In this document: piece after piece, positions 36,501 to 47,618 of the stretch
Layout: every line of letters begins with the position of its first letter
Position numbering within the stretch: the first letter of the stretch is position 1
Assembly (NCBI GenBank): GCA_963691655.1
Contig: OY829329.1
Coordinates: 22,743,883 to 22,807,882, forward strand
DNA length: 64,000 bases
Source of the DNA: Toxonevra muliebris
Taxonomy: Eukaryota > Arthropoda > Insecta > Diptera > Pallopteridae
Direction of reading: 5' to 3'
Position numbers and translations under genes: made by a program
Notes under the pieces: generated by a model
What the model was told of the DNA's origin: nothing
The model's input: only the letters and a program-made list of their open reading frames with translations
The model's database searches: none

Positions 36501-38696
36501 TTTATGCGTTCTGCTCTTCGTTCCTTGAATTTTTCTGAACCAACTCCTTTAAATGCCTCTCGTTTCTTACTTTTAGATTTAAAATCGCTACATTTTAGAA
36601 GGTCAGCCCTGTCTGTGTCATTCATTCATGACGTCATAAATGGTGCCGTTAACTGTCCCTCCCTTCTCGAGCGAGTTACTTTTAATGTCCCGGCTAGAAG
36701 TCTTCGACATTTTGACATTTTTTACATTTGCCACTATAGAACTAACTATGCTTTAAATTCTCCAATCGTGAGGGCTTTAATTCAGCTCAACTTTATCGCA
36801 CAATCGTCTGATATTGATTTTGCTAGTTCTAAATCTACTTTTAAAGCTATTCTTAACACCAGCTCCCTGTAATTACTATTTTGTTGACTTATGTATAACT
36901 AGCCCCTTAATATCTATTTCTATTTTTTATTCTGTAAGAATTTTAGTTTGTCAGAATTTTAGTCTGTAAGAATTTTGTATTCATAGACTAAGTTATTAAA
37001 TAAATAAATTCCTTAAGCGCAGTACTGCTGGATATATAAAAATATATATTTTAATTCAATCGGTTCATTCCTTTTTTCCTCTTCTAAAAAAAAAACACAA
37101 AAAAGGCTTTTTAACCTTCTAATTCAGGATACTCTCTTGCAAAAGGCATTTATTTAATTAACAAAATACTGGCCATAGTTAGCTATGACTTTTCCCCATC
37201 ATTTTAGCAACCGATGGATTCCGACCCAGAACCACTTCTCATTTTTTGAAGTTAACCATCCATTATCCACTTCTTCGTACGAATTAAAGTGCTATTCTGA
37301 AAGTCCGTGCTGCAGCAAGCGCAACATAGTCGGAAAGAGAGTCATTCAATGCTCGGTTCAATTTGATCAGTTAATATCGATATTCGTTTGACCAGATTTT
37401 ACCAGTTCATACTAACCAGCTCCCTTACTAAGTATTCTTCTTTCCATGGTATCTCTTACTGCTTGTAATTTTGATGGCTGACCTAAGTCTACCATAATTT
37501 TTTTCCTTGAGATTAGCGAAATAAATCCACTTTTCATCATCAGTAACAATTTGATACAAAGAAACCCTTTCTTTTTTACCGTTAGAGCAATATTTCGGAA
37601 ATAGTTTTTCGTTTTTCGATGTCTCTTTCCTACAATTCTTTCTTTTTCAATCATTTCCAATGCGTGTAGACTTTGAGAACACACATACTTGAGTAACTTT
37701 AAATTTTTCTACTAATTACTTTTCAGTTTGAGTTAGTAATTTGCTATCTTCGAATTTCTTCGATGATCTTACACGATTTTTGTTACTGACGCTAAAATCC
37801 CCATCGTTCACCATAAGCCTCTACACTAACAATCGATAACTTTCAGCAGCGATTTTCTTTAAATGAAAGAAGGTTATTAAACTTCACGGCGAAACTTCTT
37901 TTTCTTTTGCGAAATTTTACATTTCGAAGCGAAAAAAAATATATGTTATTTGTACAGTCACAACCTATAACATACTGAATTTTATATCCAAAACACCATA
38001 TTAGTTATCCTCGACACAAACCATATATAATAGTTATGCCATTTGTTAGTCAAATCCGCATTTTATATTTATACACCTATTGCATAACGAATATGCATCA
38101 GATATTGATCAAGAACAAGGTGAGTATGTTAGTGATGATGAGGAAGATGAAGTGTGGCTAGATGTTTGAGTTCAAATGCAGCCAACTGTAGAAATAGAAG
38201 AGTCAGTGGAAACGCATTCAGCTTTGCAGGAAGCATTTGACTTGGCGGATATGGAATACTTTATTGGAAAATAAAGTGGACCAAAATATCATCACCAATT
38301 GGACGTTGAATAATGTACATGGAATATATGTATTGCGCTTCAAAGCAAAAAAAAAAGATTCGGATTCTATAGAAAATAACTATACCATCCAGTATTAAAC
38401 AAAAATTTCCCAGACTGACTATAAAAATTCTGACGATATCGCGATATTCGCATTATAATCAAAAAAAATCCCTCTATCAAATCACATTTTGAAACTTAAA
38501 ATCGTTCACACTGTGTGTTAGTGCATCAACTCACCTTCCCAAAACGTACGCCACAATTCTCGCACTTTTCCTGAACCTTCTGGCGTGTATTACACTCACA
38601 GCAAATTAATTCGGTTAGCGTCTTGCGATCAAAGTGATGCGATTCGTTTTCATCGTGACAAAAACGACATTTATAAAATTTATTACAGCAGGGAGT
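30525..38696 (-). CDS. RCHY1: CHY zinc-finger and RING-finger E3 ubiquitin ligase RCHY1 (Pirh2), 5' incomplete
   Basis: Four minus-strand exons in phase 0, all with GT-AG introns: 38696-38535 (54 codons), 34138-33980 (53), 33906-33628 (93), 30632-30525 (35 plus stop). Together 235 residues match RCHY1 from the middle of the CHY domain to the end. In order: [20 protein letters not shown] (CHY finger), CxxC pairs of the same module, CLICNLFDD...[13 protein letters not shown] (CTCHY), [20 protein letters not shown]...[13 protein letters not shown]...CPTC (RING-H2), CNDCHK and the zinc-ribbon [14 protein letters not shown]. The family is a RING E3 that ubiquitinates p53 in mammals. The exon coding the start and the first CHY ligands (CxHYxRxC) was not found up to 64000. 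Introns contain LINEs and a mariner relic. No lesions are seen in the exons. Confidence 0.93.
30950..32880 (-). pseudogene. R1/LOA-type LINE in the last RCHY1 intron
   Basis: Minus strand. 32662-32093 encodes reverse transcriptase from CPQGRVLS (for CPQGGVLSP) through [32 protein letters not shown] and [19 protein letters not shown] to [14 protein letters not shown]. Lower down, [13 protein letters not shown] (RNase H first Asp changed to Glu) and [21 protein letters not shown] lie near 31730-31930. The C-terminal tail with [10 protein letters not shown] and [12 protein letters not shown] lies at 31198-30998. Several frameshifts divide it and a segment between YADD and CPQG is deleted. It is in the same orientation as RCHY1 and is removed with the intron. 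Inactive. Confidence 0.85.
32883..32907. repeat. Single end of the 16285-type MITE
   Basis: TTCAATTTAGGTAGGACTGT closely matches one end of the 120-bp MITE at 16285-16404. The other end is missing. Confidence 0.5.
33020..33089 (-). repeat. tRNA-like unit (SINE family B relative)
   Basis: Minus strand. About 70 nt with the A-box-like TGGCTTAGTGGC and B box GGGTTCAATTCCC. It resembles the 1524-1598 unit. No complementary acceptor stem is evident, so it is a retroposon head and not a tRNA gene. Confidence 0.55.
33090..33627. other. RCHY1 intron, no further feature
   Basis: Intronic AT-rich DNA between the RING exon and the LINE. Nothing else recognised. Confidence 0.4.
34520..34763 (+). pseudogene. 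LINE fragment (linker before reverse transcriptase)
   Basis: The plus strand encodes a basic helical stretch ([21 protein letters not shown] then [19 protein letters not shown]), followed by [11 protein letters not shown]. This matches the endonuclease-RT linker of some insect LINEs, where a DKDGNLxTE word follows. It is cut at about 34764 by a different LINE, so it is the older insertion. Confidence 0.55.
34764..37012 (+). pseudogene. 5'-truncated jockey-clade LINE, nearly complete RT
   Basis: The plus strand reads the end of endonuclease ([15 protein letters not shown]), the linker ([18 protein letters not shown]), then reverse transcriptase: [77 protein letters not shown] and LLYADDLK at about 36078. 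The C-terminal region runs to LNTSSL at 36872. Lesions are few: stops or frameshifts near 34990, 35310 and 35905 and one TAA at 36201 inside SLNIN-CLHMAFS. The 3' end has three AGAATTTTRT-type repeats and finishes in (AAATA)n near 37000. It lies antisense to RCHY1 in its intron. One of the younger LINE copies in the window. Confidence 0.88.
37150..37890 (-). pseudogene. Mos1-type mariner transposase relic
   Basis: Minus strand: words from the middle ([20 protein letters not shown], for the KWIxxxNPKRKKSW-DPGQP region) and the end ([31 protein letters not shown] pattern) of a mariner transposase. Pieces of the N-terminus ([13 protein letters not shown], near 37860) are also seen. The part between, with the second and third catalytic Asp, is deleted. 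It is more decayed than the copy at 52332-53609. Confidence 0.7.
37900..38534. other. RCHY1 intron, AT-rich
   Basis: A short acidic run ([24 protein letters not shown], plus strand about 38105-38170) may be the N-terminal end of a piggyBac-type transposase, but it is too short to assign. Otherwise nothing. Confidence 0.3.
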
Positions 38697-41600
38697 CTGA
38701 AATTTATAAATTATGAATTAAAAATATTATTAAACTAATATAAATATGTAATGATAATTTATTAAAACTAATATCAGTAGCAAATGCCTTTTTTTATATC
38801 TAAAGTTAATTTTTTTTTTTAATTTTATTTAGTTGTTTGTCAAATTTTATGCCAAGATATTGTAAGCGTACAATTGAAACTAGTTCCGTTTCATGAAAAC
38901 TAATTAGCGCCAAGTCATAGGAATCAAATAAATTTTTTTGTTTATTATTGTACTTTATTGATATTGTCTTAAAAATAAAAATTTAATGTTTAAACAAATA
39001 AAAATAAAAATTTTGTTTTAATAAAAAATACCGGATCGAAATCCACATTGATTGATGTGCGGTAAACACACAATAAACGAAAAATAAAACAAACAAAAAA
39101 AAACACAACACAAACTACGAAGTGTCGTCGCACAGTGTAGCGTTTCTGTGGAATAGGTGGGCAAAAATTGAAAAAGTTATTGTAGAACAATGAAATTTGT
39201 TCGACACAAACATTTATTAAACAAACATTAAAATATATAGTGAAATTCCGTGAATCCCGTCGGGCAAAGGGCACGCCCAGTCCTCAGATAATCACTTCCA
39301 AGATAAATATATAAAACTCTATTATTTAAAAATCGTTGGAATCTAACAAGTACGTCAATACTATCTTTTGAACGACATACAATTTTTTTAAAAATCATTC
39401 ATAAAATTTGTTGCATATTTGACCACATTTGTTACACTGTGCAGCATGAAGCCACTAGTTTTTAAGTAATCATGCAATATATGTGATGAAGTGATGATGA
39501 AGGGGAGATTGCAGTAATCGAAAAGAACTGAACTATCAGCAAGAATGGTGGCATATAGGGTAAGATGATCATTCCTTCCCGGATTAAGACTTTTGCCCCT
39601 GATCCGAAAATTGTCACAAACGAGTTACACAACTGCAATGTTCGAAATCCTACGCATTTTATTTGCATGGTACCTTCAAGATTCTTGAAGGCAATGACAA
39701 AAGCTTTATCGAATTAGCTTACATCTTAACACTTTCGATACTGTAGCTACTCTGGAGTCTCACTGCATGTTCGGTTGGCCCTGAAACATGCAATTTGCAT
39801 TGTAATTTCATCCAGTTGCCGCTGATGAGGTGTTTTTAGTAACTAAAAGTCTTATACCTTTTCGATAAAAAGGGCGAAAATATAGCTAGTCCAACTGCTA
39901 TCAAGACCTTAGACTCATCAGCTATATCTCTTAAACTAGAAAATCAAAATATAAAAGAATTTGTCTCCTTAATATGTGTAATGACAAATCGAACAAAAAA
40001 GCTAGACAAAAAGCATCCCTAAATTGTTAGGCGCATATTGTTAGACGCTATTAGTAAGTTTCAATTCACGTGGCTTATGATTTGGACGGGTCTTTCCTAA
40101 CACTAATTCAAGCCCTCAGATAAAGCATGAAACAATTGTGCCACAACTAGAAAATCTTAAACAAAATAATGCTACAGTCGACCAAATGTTTCAAGGCAAA
40201 CAGCAGTCCATCAGAGGAATTAGCTGCTCACTGTATACTCGCACAGGCCTTATTTCCGGCAACTCTGCCACTGCAGGAAGCTTGGCGAGGAAGAAACTCT
40301 TGATAATCTTTTTATGTAAATAATTGTCAAGTTCTAGCTAGAGCTAGATTTCACTTGCTATACACATCCGTCCTGAAAGGCTCTACTATTATGTCAGATC
40401 TTTGAGAAAAGTGAGTCAAAAGCGCCCAACAACAAAAACTCGACGTGACTTCCGAAGGGGTCTTCACTTAAACTTTTATAGTTTAACTCTTTACTTTTCG
40501 ATTAAAGTATGCACACTCAAAAACGTATATGCTAAAAATCACGGACCAAGATAGACATAAAATTCAAGTATATTTAAGAATAGAAATATAAATTTGATAT
40601 TAAGGGAGCCCTGCACTTTCTCGGTTTGGAAAAAACGATTTTTTTTCAAACCATTCTATTCGAAAATATTATAGTTTGAAAGTATTTTGTGAAAAGTTCA
40701 GAGAGAAACTCCGAGTACTTTTGAAGATATAAACCATTAAAGCGCCGACTGTCAGACAGCCCAAAAGAAAATTTGAGAAAATACGTTTTCTATTTTTAAA
40801 AAGTAGGCTGCTTAAAATTGTCAAAAATATATTGAACCATAACAGCCAAATTGATATTTTTTAAGCTGATTGAGATTTAAGATTTTCGCTGAGCCAAGCT
40901 GATCTGAAATTTTACCCAACTTAATGAACATTAAGAAATTTCCGACTTTAAAGTTTTTGAGTTTGCATTAATTTAAAAAATTAATCAGTTGACTCAGCTT
41001 AAAGCCATCTTCACTACTATCTGAGTCCTTTCTCTCAATGAATTCTTCCATAATTTCACTCTCATTCACAAAACGTAATAATATTGGGCCATACAAAATA
41101 TGGCCTTTCAAGGTCCCCTAGGTCAGCAACTATGTATACTAAAACGGATCTCCTACCAAAACCTCTACTTCTTCAGTCTCTCAACATTCTTCAAAATCTA
41201 AAAAAAATCCTTGTAAATTATTGGGAACTTTGAAGGTTCTTTGCAATTATACAGAAAATTGTGCGACATAGAAAAGTAGGTATGATCTGTTTCACTAATT
41301 AGTGTTTTTTGTATGATTCTATCTTAAGAGTGCGAAATGGTAACACAACCCGATGTGGTCATGGTTAAAAATCCTTAAAACTCATTTCAGAAAAAAGAAC
41401 TAAATTATTTTTTAACTATTGAAAAGAGAAAGTGTCTACAGTCCATCAATGATGAACTCTCCGCTACTATCGCATGTAATGGACATTACTTTTGTCGTAA
41501 GAATTTAAGTTATTGGGGCAGCAAAAGCCTCACATAGACAATATAGTTCTTAGTAATGTCGCACAGTGTAGAGTTTCCATACAACCGGTGAACAAAAAAA

Positions 41601-43073
41601 GAAGGGGTAGTGGTAGGCCAATGAAATTTTGCGTGAATATTTTTAAGGTAAAGATTAAGAAATATTGCGAATTTCAACTAAATCGGTTAACGGACACGCC
41701 CACTTCCCATACAAGGTAAATCAAAAAACTACAATATCTCAAAAACTGTTGAAGTAATAAACTTGTGCAGTAGCTACCGATAATGTAAGCACTCTCTAAA
41801 ACAAAAATGGTCAAGATTGGGAATATGGGAATATAGAAGGAGTCATTGTAGACTAAGGAAATTTGGTACACATCGTTTTTATGAGCAACGAAGCTAATAC
41901 ACAAAATCTTAGGAAAATCGGATAAAACCACGCCCACTTCTCATTTAACTTTTAAAATTTTTTTTAAAGAAAAGTAATGTTATATCAAAATAAATAACAG
42001 CAGAAAGTTGAACATTCTTCAGAACAGTCCCCAAGATTACAAATAGGTGCCTATGAAACTATTTTGCTACCTTTAATATTAAAAAAAAAAATTAAATGTG
42101 GGATTTAAATACAAACAAATTTAATTTTTTTGTTTATTTCATATTGATATCTACACATAAAAAAAAATTAGTCACTTTAGCTTTTATCATCATCGCAAGT
42201 TTACCTATCTGGAGAAACCTTACTGTCATCGTCCTCGGTGCCTTTATTTTCTTCTGGCAATATGAATTGTTCTATTTTATCCCCGTTTTTCCCATTTCCC
42301 AAGAAGCTAATTCTTGTTTGTAAACAACTAAGCAGCAGCTTTCATTATTTGTTCGGGATAGCTTCAAGCTATAAGCTTATCTACTCTACCCTTCTTCATA
42401 TGATAACTTAGGCCTGCCTTTCCAGACCCCATACATTCTAGCTGGTACTAAATTTTAAGATCATAAGCCTCAATTCCACAGAATTTTTCTCTCCTACGCC
42501 GCCATGTTCTTTCTCAATAAAATTTTTTACACCATCAAATGTGTTGGCTTGCTTATTGCTTTTTACTTGCAACCAAGCATTAAAAACCGCTTTAATTTGC
42601 ACACGGGTACTCACTGAAAAACTTGTATATCTTCGGAAAAAGCAGACGAAAGCAGCTGAAACTTTCAAATATTAATCTACATACTTGCTTGAAAGAAATA
42701 TAAAAAAAATCGAAGGTGTTAAGAAGTGTTTTTTTTTTTTTCTATATTTAACTTTAATGTTCAGACTTTGAATTGTTTTAGAGTGCTTTCTTTACATTGC
42801 TTTACAATATCGGTAAAAATCAAACGACAAAAATATATATGCAAATTAAGCATTGCCAGTTTTAAAAAATTACCTAATTATATGTTATCAACACTTTTGA
42901 TTCATATATCGAGTTACATTCAAGTAATCGAAATTCAAAGATAAAGCATAAAATTGACTTTGTAATATGGTAGAATGAAGAAATAAAAATAAGTGACTGT
43001 GAATTCTCATAACTTTTTTCTTTATAAATATTTTGTAACAATCTTTTGAATTTTTCTTAACTAAAGTATTATC
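38697..43073. other. Long non-coding stretch; likely first RCHY1 intron
   Basis: No host exon was found. Two diverged copies of a repeat with TCGCACAGTGTAGMGTTTC followed by a CCAATGAAATT-like block and GCCCAGT/ACGCCCACTTCC lie at about 39125-39280 and 41553-41720. A second ACGCCCACTTCTCAT word lies at 41930. The rest is AT-rich. Confidence 0.4.
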
Positions 43074-43081
43074 ATTGAAAC

Positions 43082-44098
43082 CTAGGCCGTATTTAAGGGG
43101 GGGGCGGGGGGGGGGGGGGGGGGGGTTAGAACCTCTGAAACTTTAGTCTAATTTTTTAGATATATATAAAATTTTTATTTAATAATATTATAGATTATTT
43201 AACGATATTTTTTACTTCCATCGGTTTTTTTTTATCTAAAAAGTCAAATATAAAAAATAAATTTGAAATCTTAGTTACACTAAGCGATCAAATCCCATTT
43301 GTTTTCTTCGACATGAGGTTTGACTACGGATTCAAAAAGAGAAGGTGATACTGAGCACTCCTGCATTCATAGTTTTTCTGGGTCAGTAACTGTTTTTAAT
43401 TTAAAGTTTCGTCCTGAATCAGTTTGAAAAGTTAAAAAATTAATAAGAATAGAAAAATTTTTGGATCCTTGTAAAATAAGACTTGCTTGAACTCCATTTT
43501 TTTCCTAAAACGTGAAGTGATGGGAAGTTTTTGACCTCAGATTCGTGTTCAACGTGAAAAATTCTTTCGCAAAAACTCCATCTTATTAGCAAAACCCATC
43601 TTAAAATTAATTTTTTAACGCATTATTGCGTAGAGCACCACGACTAGAAAGATATCTTTCAATGCTGTGTCTTCACGAATTTAGGGAATAGAAGCCAACC
43701 TCATCCGGGTTCCTTATCATTGATAATGGCTCAAATTCCCAATGATGATCATTTGAAAAAAATGAGCCTCTACTATTTTTGTAATTTTTTTGAGGTTGGG
43801 TACATCATCAGAAGGGAAAAAATGCACTAGAACGCACATTGAATAATATTTATTTGAAAAAATTTAATTTGATTATTTTGGGAATTTTTTTGTCACTTTT
43901 GGCCATTTTTTTGAGGTTAAGATTAAAAAAAATCGGAAAATTTTTCCTAAAATTTTAATTTTATAGGGTCCATCAAATGTATCATTGATTTAATTTATTG
44001 TATTTAAAAATCAGTTTGATAAAAATTATTTATGAATATTTTCTTCGAATGAAAATCCCCCCGCCCCCCCCCGAAAAAAATTTCTGGCTACGGCCTTG
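43082..44098 (+). mobile_element. hAT-like element with G-run ends, copy 2
   Basis: 1017 bp, bounded by a perfect 8-bp duplication ATTGAAAC at 43074-43081 and 44099-44106. The left end is CTAGGCCGTATTTAAGG followed by a run of about 28 G with one C. The right end, reverse-complemented, is CAAGGCCGTAGCCAGAAA followed by a T-run and G-run. No transposase is encoded, so it is non-autonomous. It shares its interior with the copies at 20609 and 55697. The 8-bp duplication and C-AGGCCGTA termini support the hAT superfamily. Confidence 0.88.
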
Positions 44099-44106
44099 AT
44101 TGAAAC

Positions 44107-45822
44107 TTCATAACCAAATTTTCGATTCTCTAATATCGCAATTTGGGTATTTTGTCCATACTCGCTACAATGTGTGTCGTGACGATTATTTAGTTTAAAA
44201 GTTTGTTATTCACAAAATAAGAATTTTTTTCCAAATTTAGCAGAGCCAAACGTGGTTTGTTACATACAGGCTTCATAAACGATATTTGTCTAAGTGAATT
44301 ATAACTATACAACAAATTGATCGAAAGACCGAAAAAAAAGGACCTAACACAAATATTAATGATGAGGAATAGATGCAGATTCCAAAACTGTCCTCTGATT
44401 TGTATAGGTATAAGCAATTTGTTATTAAGTTTCATTAAATTGTAAATTGTTCTTAAAACAATTTGGAATAAATTGAGAAAGTATTTAGAGCTTTGATGAT
44501 TGACAAAAATGTAATAAATATAATTTTTTAATTAATATGTATATCAATACTTGATTTAAGCTTTAATTAATTGTCGATTTTTCCCCGAAATTTCATTAAG
44601 TAAATATATTACAATATTAGTCCATTACTCCAAAAATTTATTTGGTAGATATAATAAAAATTATATGTACCTACCACAGAAATATTTACATTTTATGAAT
44701 CATTATCAATAATTCAGTTTTAATTCACATTAATATAATTAGTGAATTTTATGGTTACAAAAACTTGAGCCTAGTAACAAAATTCATATCTGTATATATT
44801 TTGAAAGTTTTTGAAACAAAAAAAAATAACAATAGAAGCAAATGCATCTAAAAATTAAATATAAATATACTTATTGTAATATGTAAAAAAGAAATTAGTG
44901 ATTAGAAATAAAATTCCATCGCAAAGTGGTTTCCGTGATACCAAGAGTATGGGCAACTGAAATGTCAAACAAAAACACAGAAAGCTACTCAGAAATCTAA
45001 TCATATTCATGTTAAGTTCTAATGGGATAAAGTTCTTTATTTTTTTGTTAATTTTTTCGCTTCCGGATTCAAATGTTTATAATATTTGCAAAAAATGTAC
45101 AATTAAATTTATATTTAGTGTAAATAAAAATATAACTCAGAAGGAGGCAGTAAATGCATATCATCATTAGCTTCTTTTCAACCTAAAGACTGACGATACT
45201 CACGATAGACTCGAATTTTTTAAATTCTTCGCTTTTTTATGGGATAAATTCAATTCAAACCATCACTAACGACAATGCCCGCTGTCTCACCGTCGGTCAA
45301 GGAATCTGATCTGATTTTTGTGGTGGGAACACAAGTGCATGCCGAAAACTATAAGATTGAGGGGTAATTCAGTTACTAACGGGATCCTTCAGGTACGCGG
45401 GTATGTCTTAAGGCTTAAATGCCTTATCGCGTCATATCAACACAACCGAAGCAGACCAGCTTTCCGTAATACTCGTGAGATTATAAATGAATAATTTGGA
45501 TGTAAGCAACAACAACAACAATGACATTAATGTAGACAATTCAGAACAGAACAACTACAAAGGCAAAGACCTGACATGGCCAGCCTAGAATGGTCAGTCT
45601 TCATGAACTCATCGACGAAGGACATCGAACCTCCGACCACATTGACAGTGGATTCGATTTTAGCAAACCTTAGCAACTTCAGCAATCTGACCATTGGAAT
45701 CATTATAGAGAATAAAATACCTTTGGTAAACGCCTATGGAACTGCTGTAAGACAAAGGACAAAGATGATAAAATACCGCAGAAACTACTGATCTTCAATT
45801 GAATTTTTTAAAAGAATGAGCT
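44107..45822. other. Non-coding AT-rich stretch
   Basis: No domain recognised. An open frame at 45576-45791 (71 residues, Thr/Asn/Leu-rich) has no recognisable motif and follows an (AAC)n run near 45510; I do not call it a gene. Confidence 0.35.
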
Positions 45823-45836
45823 TAAAAGGCAATATC

Positions 45837-46148
45837 GACGACCTCGAAAGCCTAGTGGATAGTGCACTAGACTTTCATCTGGGAGGTTCGGGTTCGATTC
45901 CCGTCTTCGTCTGGTGGTTAATATACTTAACTTTCTTATATATACTATCAATATGAAGTGTATGAGAATTATAAGATAGTGTGCAATTACACACATTGGT
46001 TGGTAATGGCAAAAACACCAAGCCGATAAAAAATTGCCACACCGCCGTTCGGAATCGGCGTTAAACTGTAGGTCTAACTATGTGGTATCACAATGGGTCG
46101 TTCAAGCCTAAGTGTGTCTCTCGACAGCCACTCCAACCTAACCTAACC
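45837..46148 (+). mobile_element. Full-length tRNA-derived SINE (family A)
   Basis: 312 bp, flanked by a perfect 14-bp duplication TAAAAGGCAATATC at 45823-45836 and 46149-46162. The head (about 45838-45912) is tRNA-like: A box TAGTGGATAGTG, B box GGTTCGATTCCC, and an acceptor-like GACCTCG/CTTCGTC pairing. The body shares GATAAAAAATTGCC and GAATCGGCGTTAA with the other copies, and the tail is (CCTAA)n. Head resemblance to tRNA-Arg is my impression only. Other copies: 57903-58140 (+), 1600-1793 (-), 19800-19953 (-). Confidence 0.9.
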
Positions 46149-46199
46149 TAAAAGGCAATATCACGTTTAACAAAAACGAGCGCAATTAGCGCGACTTAA

Positions 46200-47614
46200 C
46201 TCTTTAATGCATGATTTTTTCTTTTTAAGAGAAAAAAATATTTTTGTATGTATTTAATAGCCCTGATCACGAAAATGATAAGAATTTTGGAAATAATTTA
46301 CCTGTTTGCTAGCTATCGAGAAATTTCTATAGATATCATATATGATATACCATGCATTAAATCTATAATTTTTTAGCATTTTAAATTCATTTAATTTTTG
46401 AATATTGCACTGTTCAATGTAGTAAAAATATGAAGAAAATCTAAAGGTATTCACTTATAACAATTAATTATTCACAGCTGAAAAATTAAGTATTAATTGT
46501 TTGGCTTATAACCCATGAAACTGAAAAATAGCTCCTGATTTTGTTAAAACAAAGTGTAGTATCACAGTTGCATATTTAAGGAACCTTCCTCATCCAAAAA
46601 GTTTATTAGGTTTTGCTGGAAGATTCTGCTTAGGATTGTCGTTGAAATATAAATATTGAGGGATTCCCGCAAGTTTCATTACATACAGTTTGACTCCAAT
46701 ACCTTCCTGTATTTAGAATTTGAGCAACGGAAATAAGCACGCTAATTCCAATGTATTTCCGCAACTCAGCAGCGGATAAACAAAATGTGCTCGATGTAGA
46801 TATTTCACACTATCGAGCAAATAATTTACTTTCTGCTAGAATTGAGTTAATGATATCCGGTTGGAAAAATAAGTTAAAAATTGCACATGGTATGCATAGG
46901 TTCGAAGTTTCTCTTCTTCCAAATGAATTTTTGATAGCCTTAAGCTTTTCAGCTAAAAATTGTCGGTTTAGTAAATTAGTATCTATTGAAATTGCTTTGA
47001 TATCACTGTTATTATCAGTCTCATATTTTTCTTGTTGGTTAGCCCTATCTGCGGTCATATTGTGTAGTTTGCTATAGGTACAGGCATCATCTTTATCGTT
47101 CCCAGTTTCAAAATCATCCTCATCACTTTGAATCTTTCTTCCATGTGTAGTCATCTGGAAAACATCCCAGTATTAATGCATGTAATACCATATATGATAT
47201 AACATTTTTTCTGGTTCTCATTGCATGAAATATCATATATAATATTAACGATTTTGAATAAAGTTTTTAAATCAATATATTGTTTTTAGGATTGTAATGC
47301 AATGTTATTCATTAAATTGTAATAAAGCCGAGCTTAATTAATCCAAATAATGTATTTAACATGTTTTTATAAATAAATTTTAACAAAAAACTCAAACGTT
47401 CACAGGGCTATGAAAACTAGTATACGCGATGTTTGCAAACTTTCAACCGTAACTATCAAAGTAATGGGATATCTGACTGTTGAATGCAAAAAATATGAAC
47501 CAAAATAGAGAATTTATACAAAAGAGAAGAAAGAACTAGAAATTATCTTCACAAAATAAAATTATCATGAATTGAAATAAGCATATCATATATGATATGT
47601 GATGCATTAAAGGG
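46200..47614 (-). mobile_element. piggyBac-type element, 1415 bp
   Basis: Flanked by TTAA at 46196-46199 and 47615-47618. The ends are inverted: CTCTTTAATGCATGAT on the left and CCCTTTAATGCATCAC on the right (reverse complement), as in piggyBac (TTAA target, CCY terminus). Near each end are palindromic ATATCATATATGATAT words (about 46333, 47190, 47228, 47584). The minus strand at 47154-46810 encodes 114 residues with an acidic QSDEDDFETGNDKDD start like piggyBac N-termini. The catalytic domain is missing. It begins about 34 bp after the SINE duplication. Confidence 0.75.
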
Positions 47615-47618
47615 TTAA

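Noticed and set aside
45576..45791. 71-residue open frame
   Set aside because: Short, no motif, follows an (AAC)n repeat; no splice partner seen.
45838..45912. Possible functional tRNA gene
   Set aside because: The tRNA-like head belongs to a 312-bp element with a target duplication and other copies in the window; the cloverleaf is imperfect.
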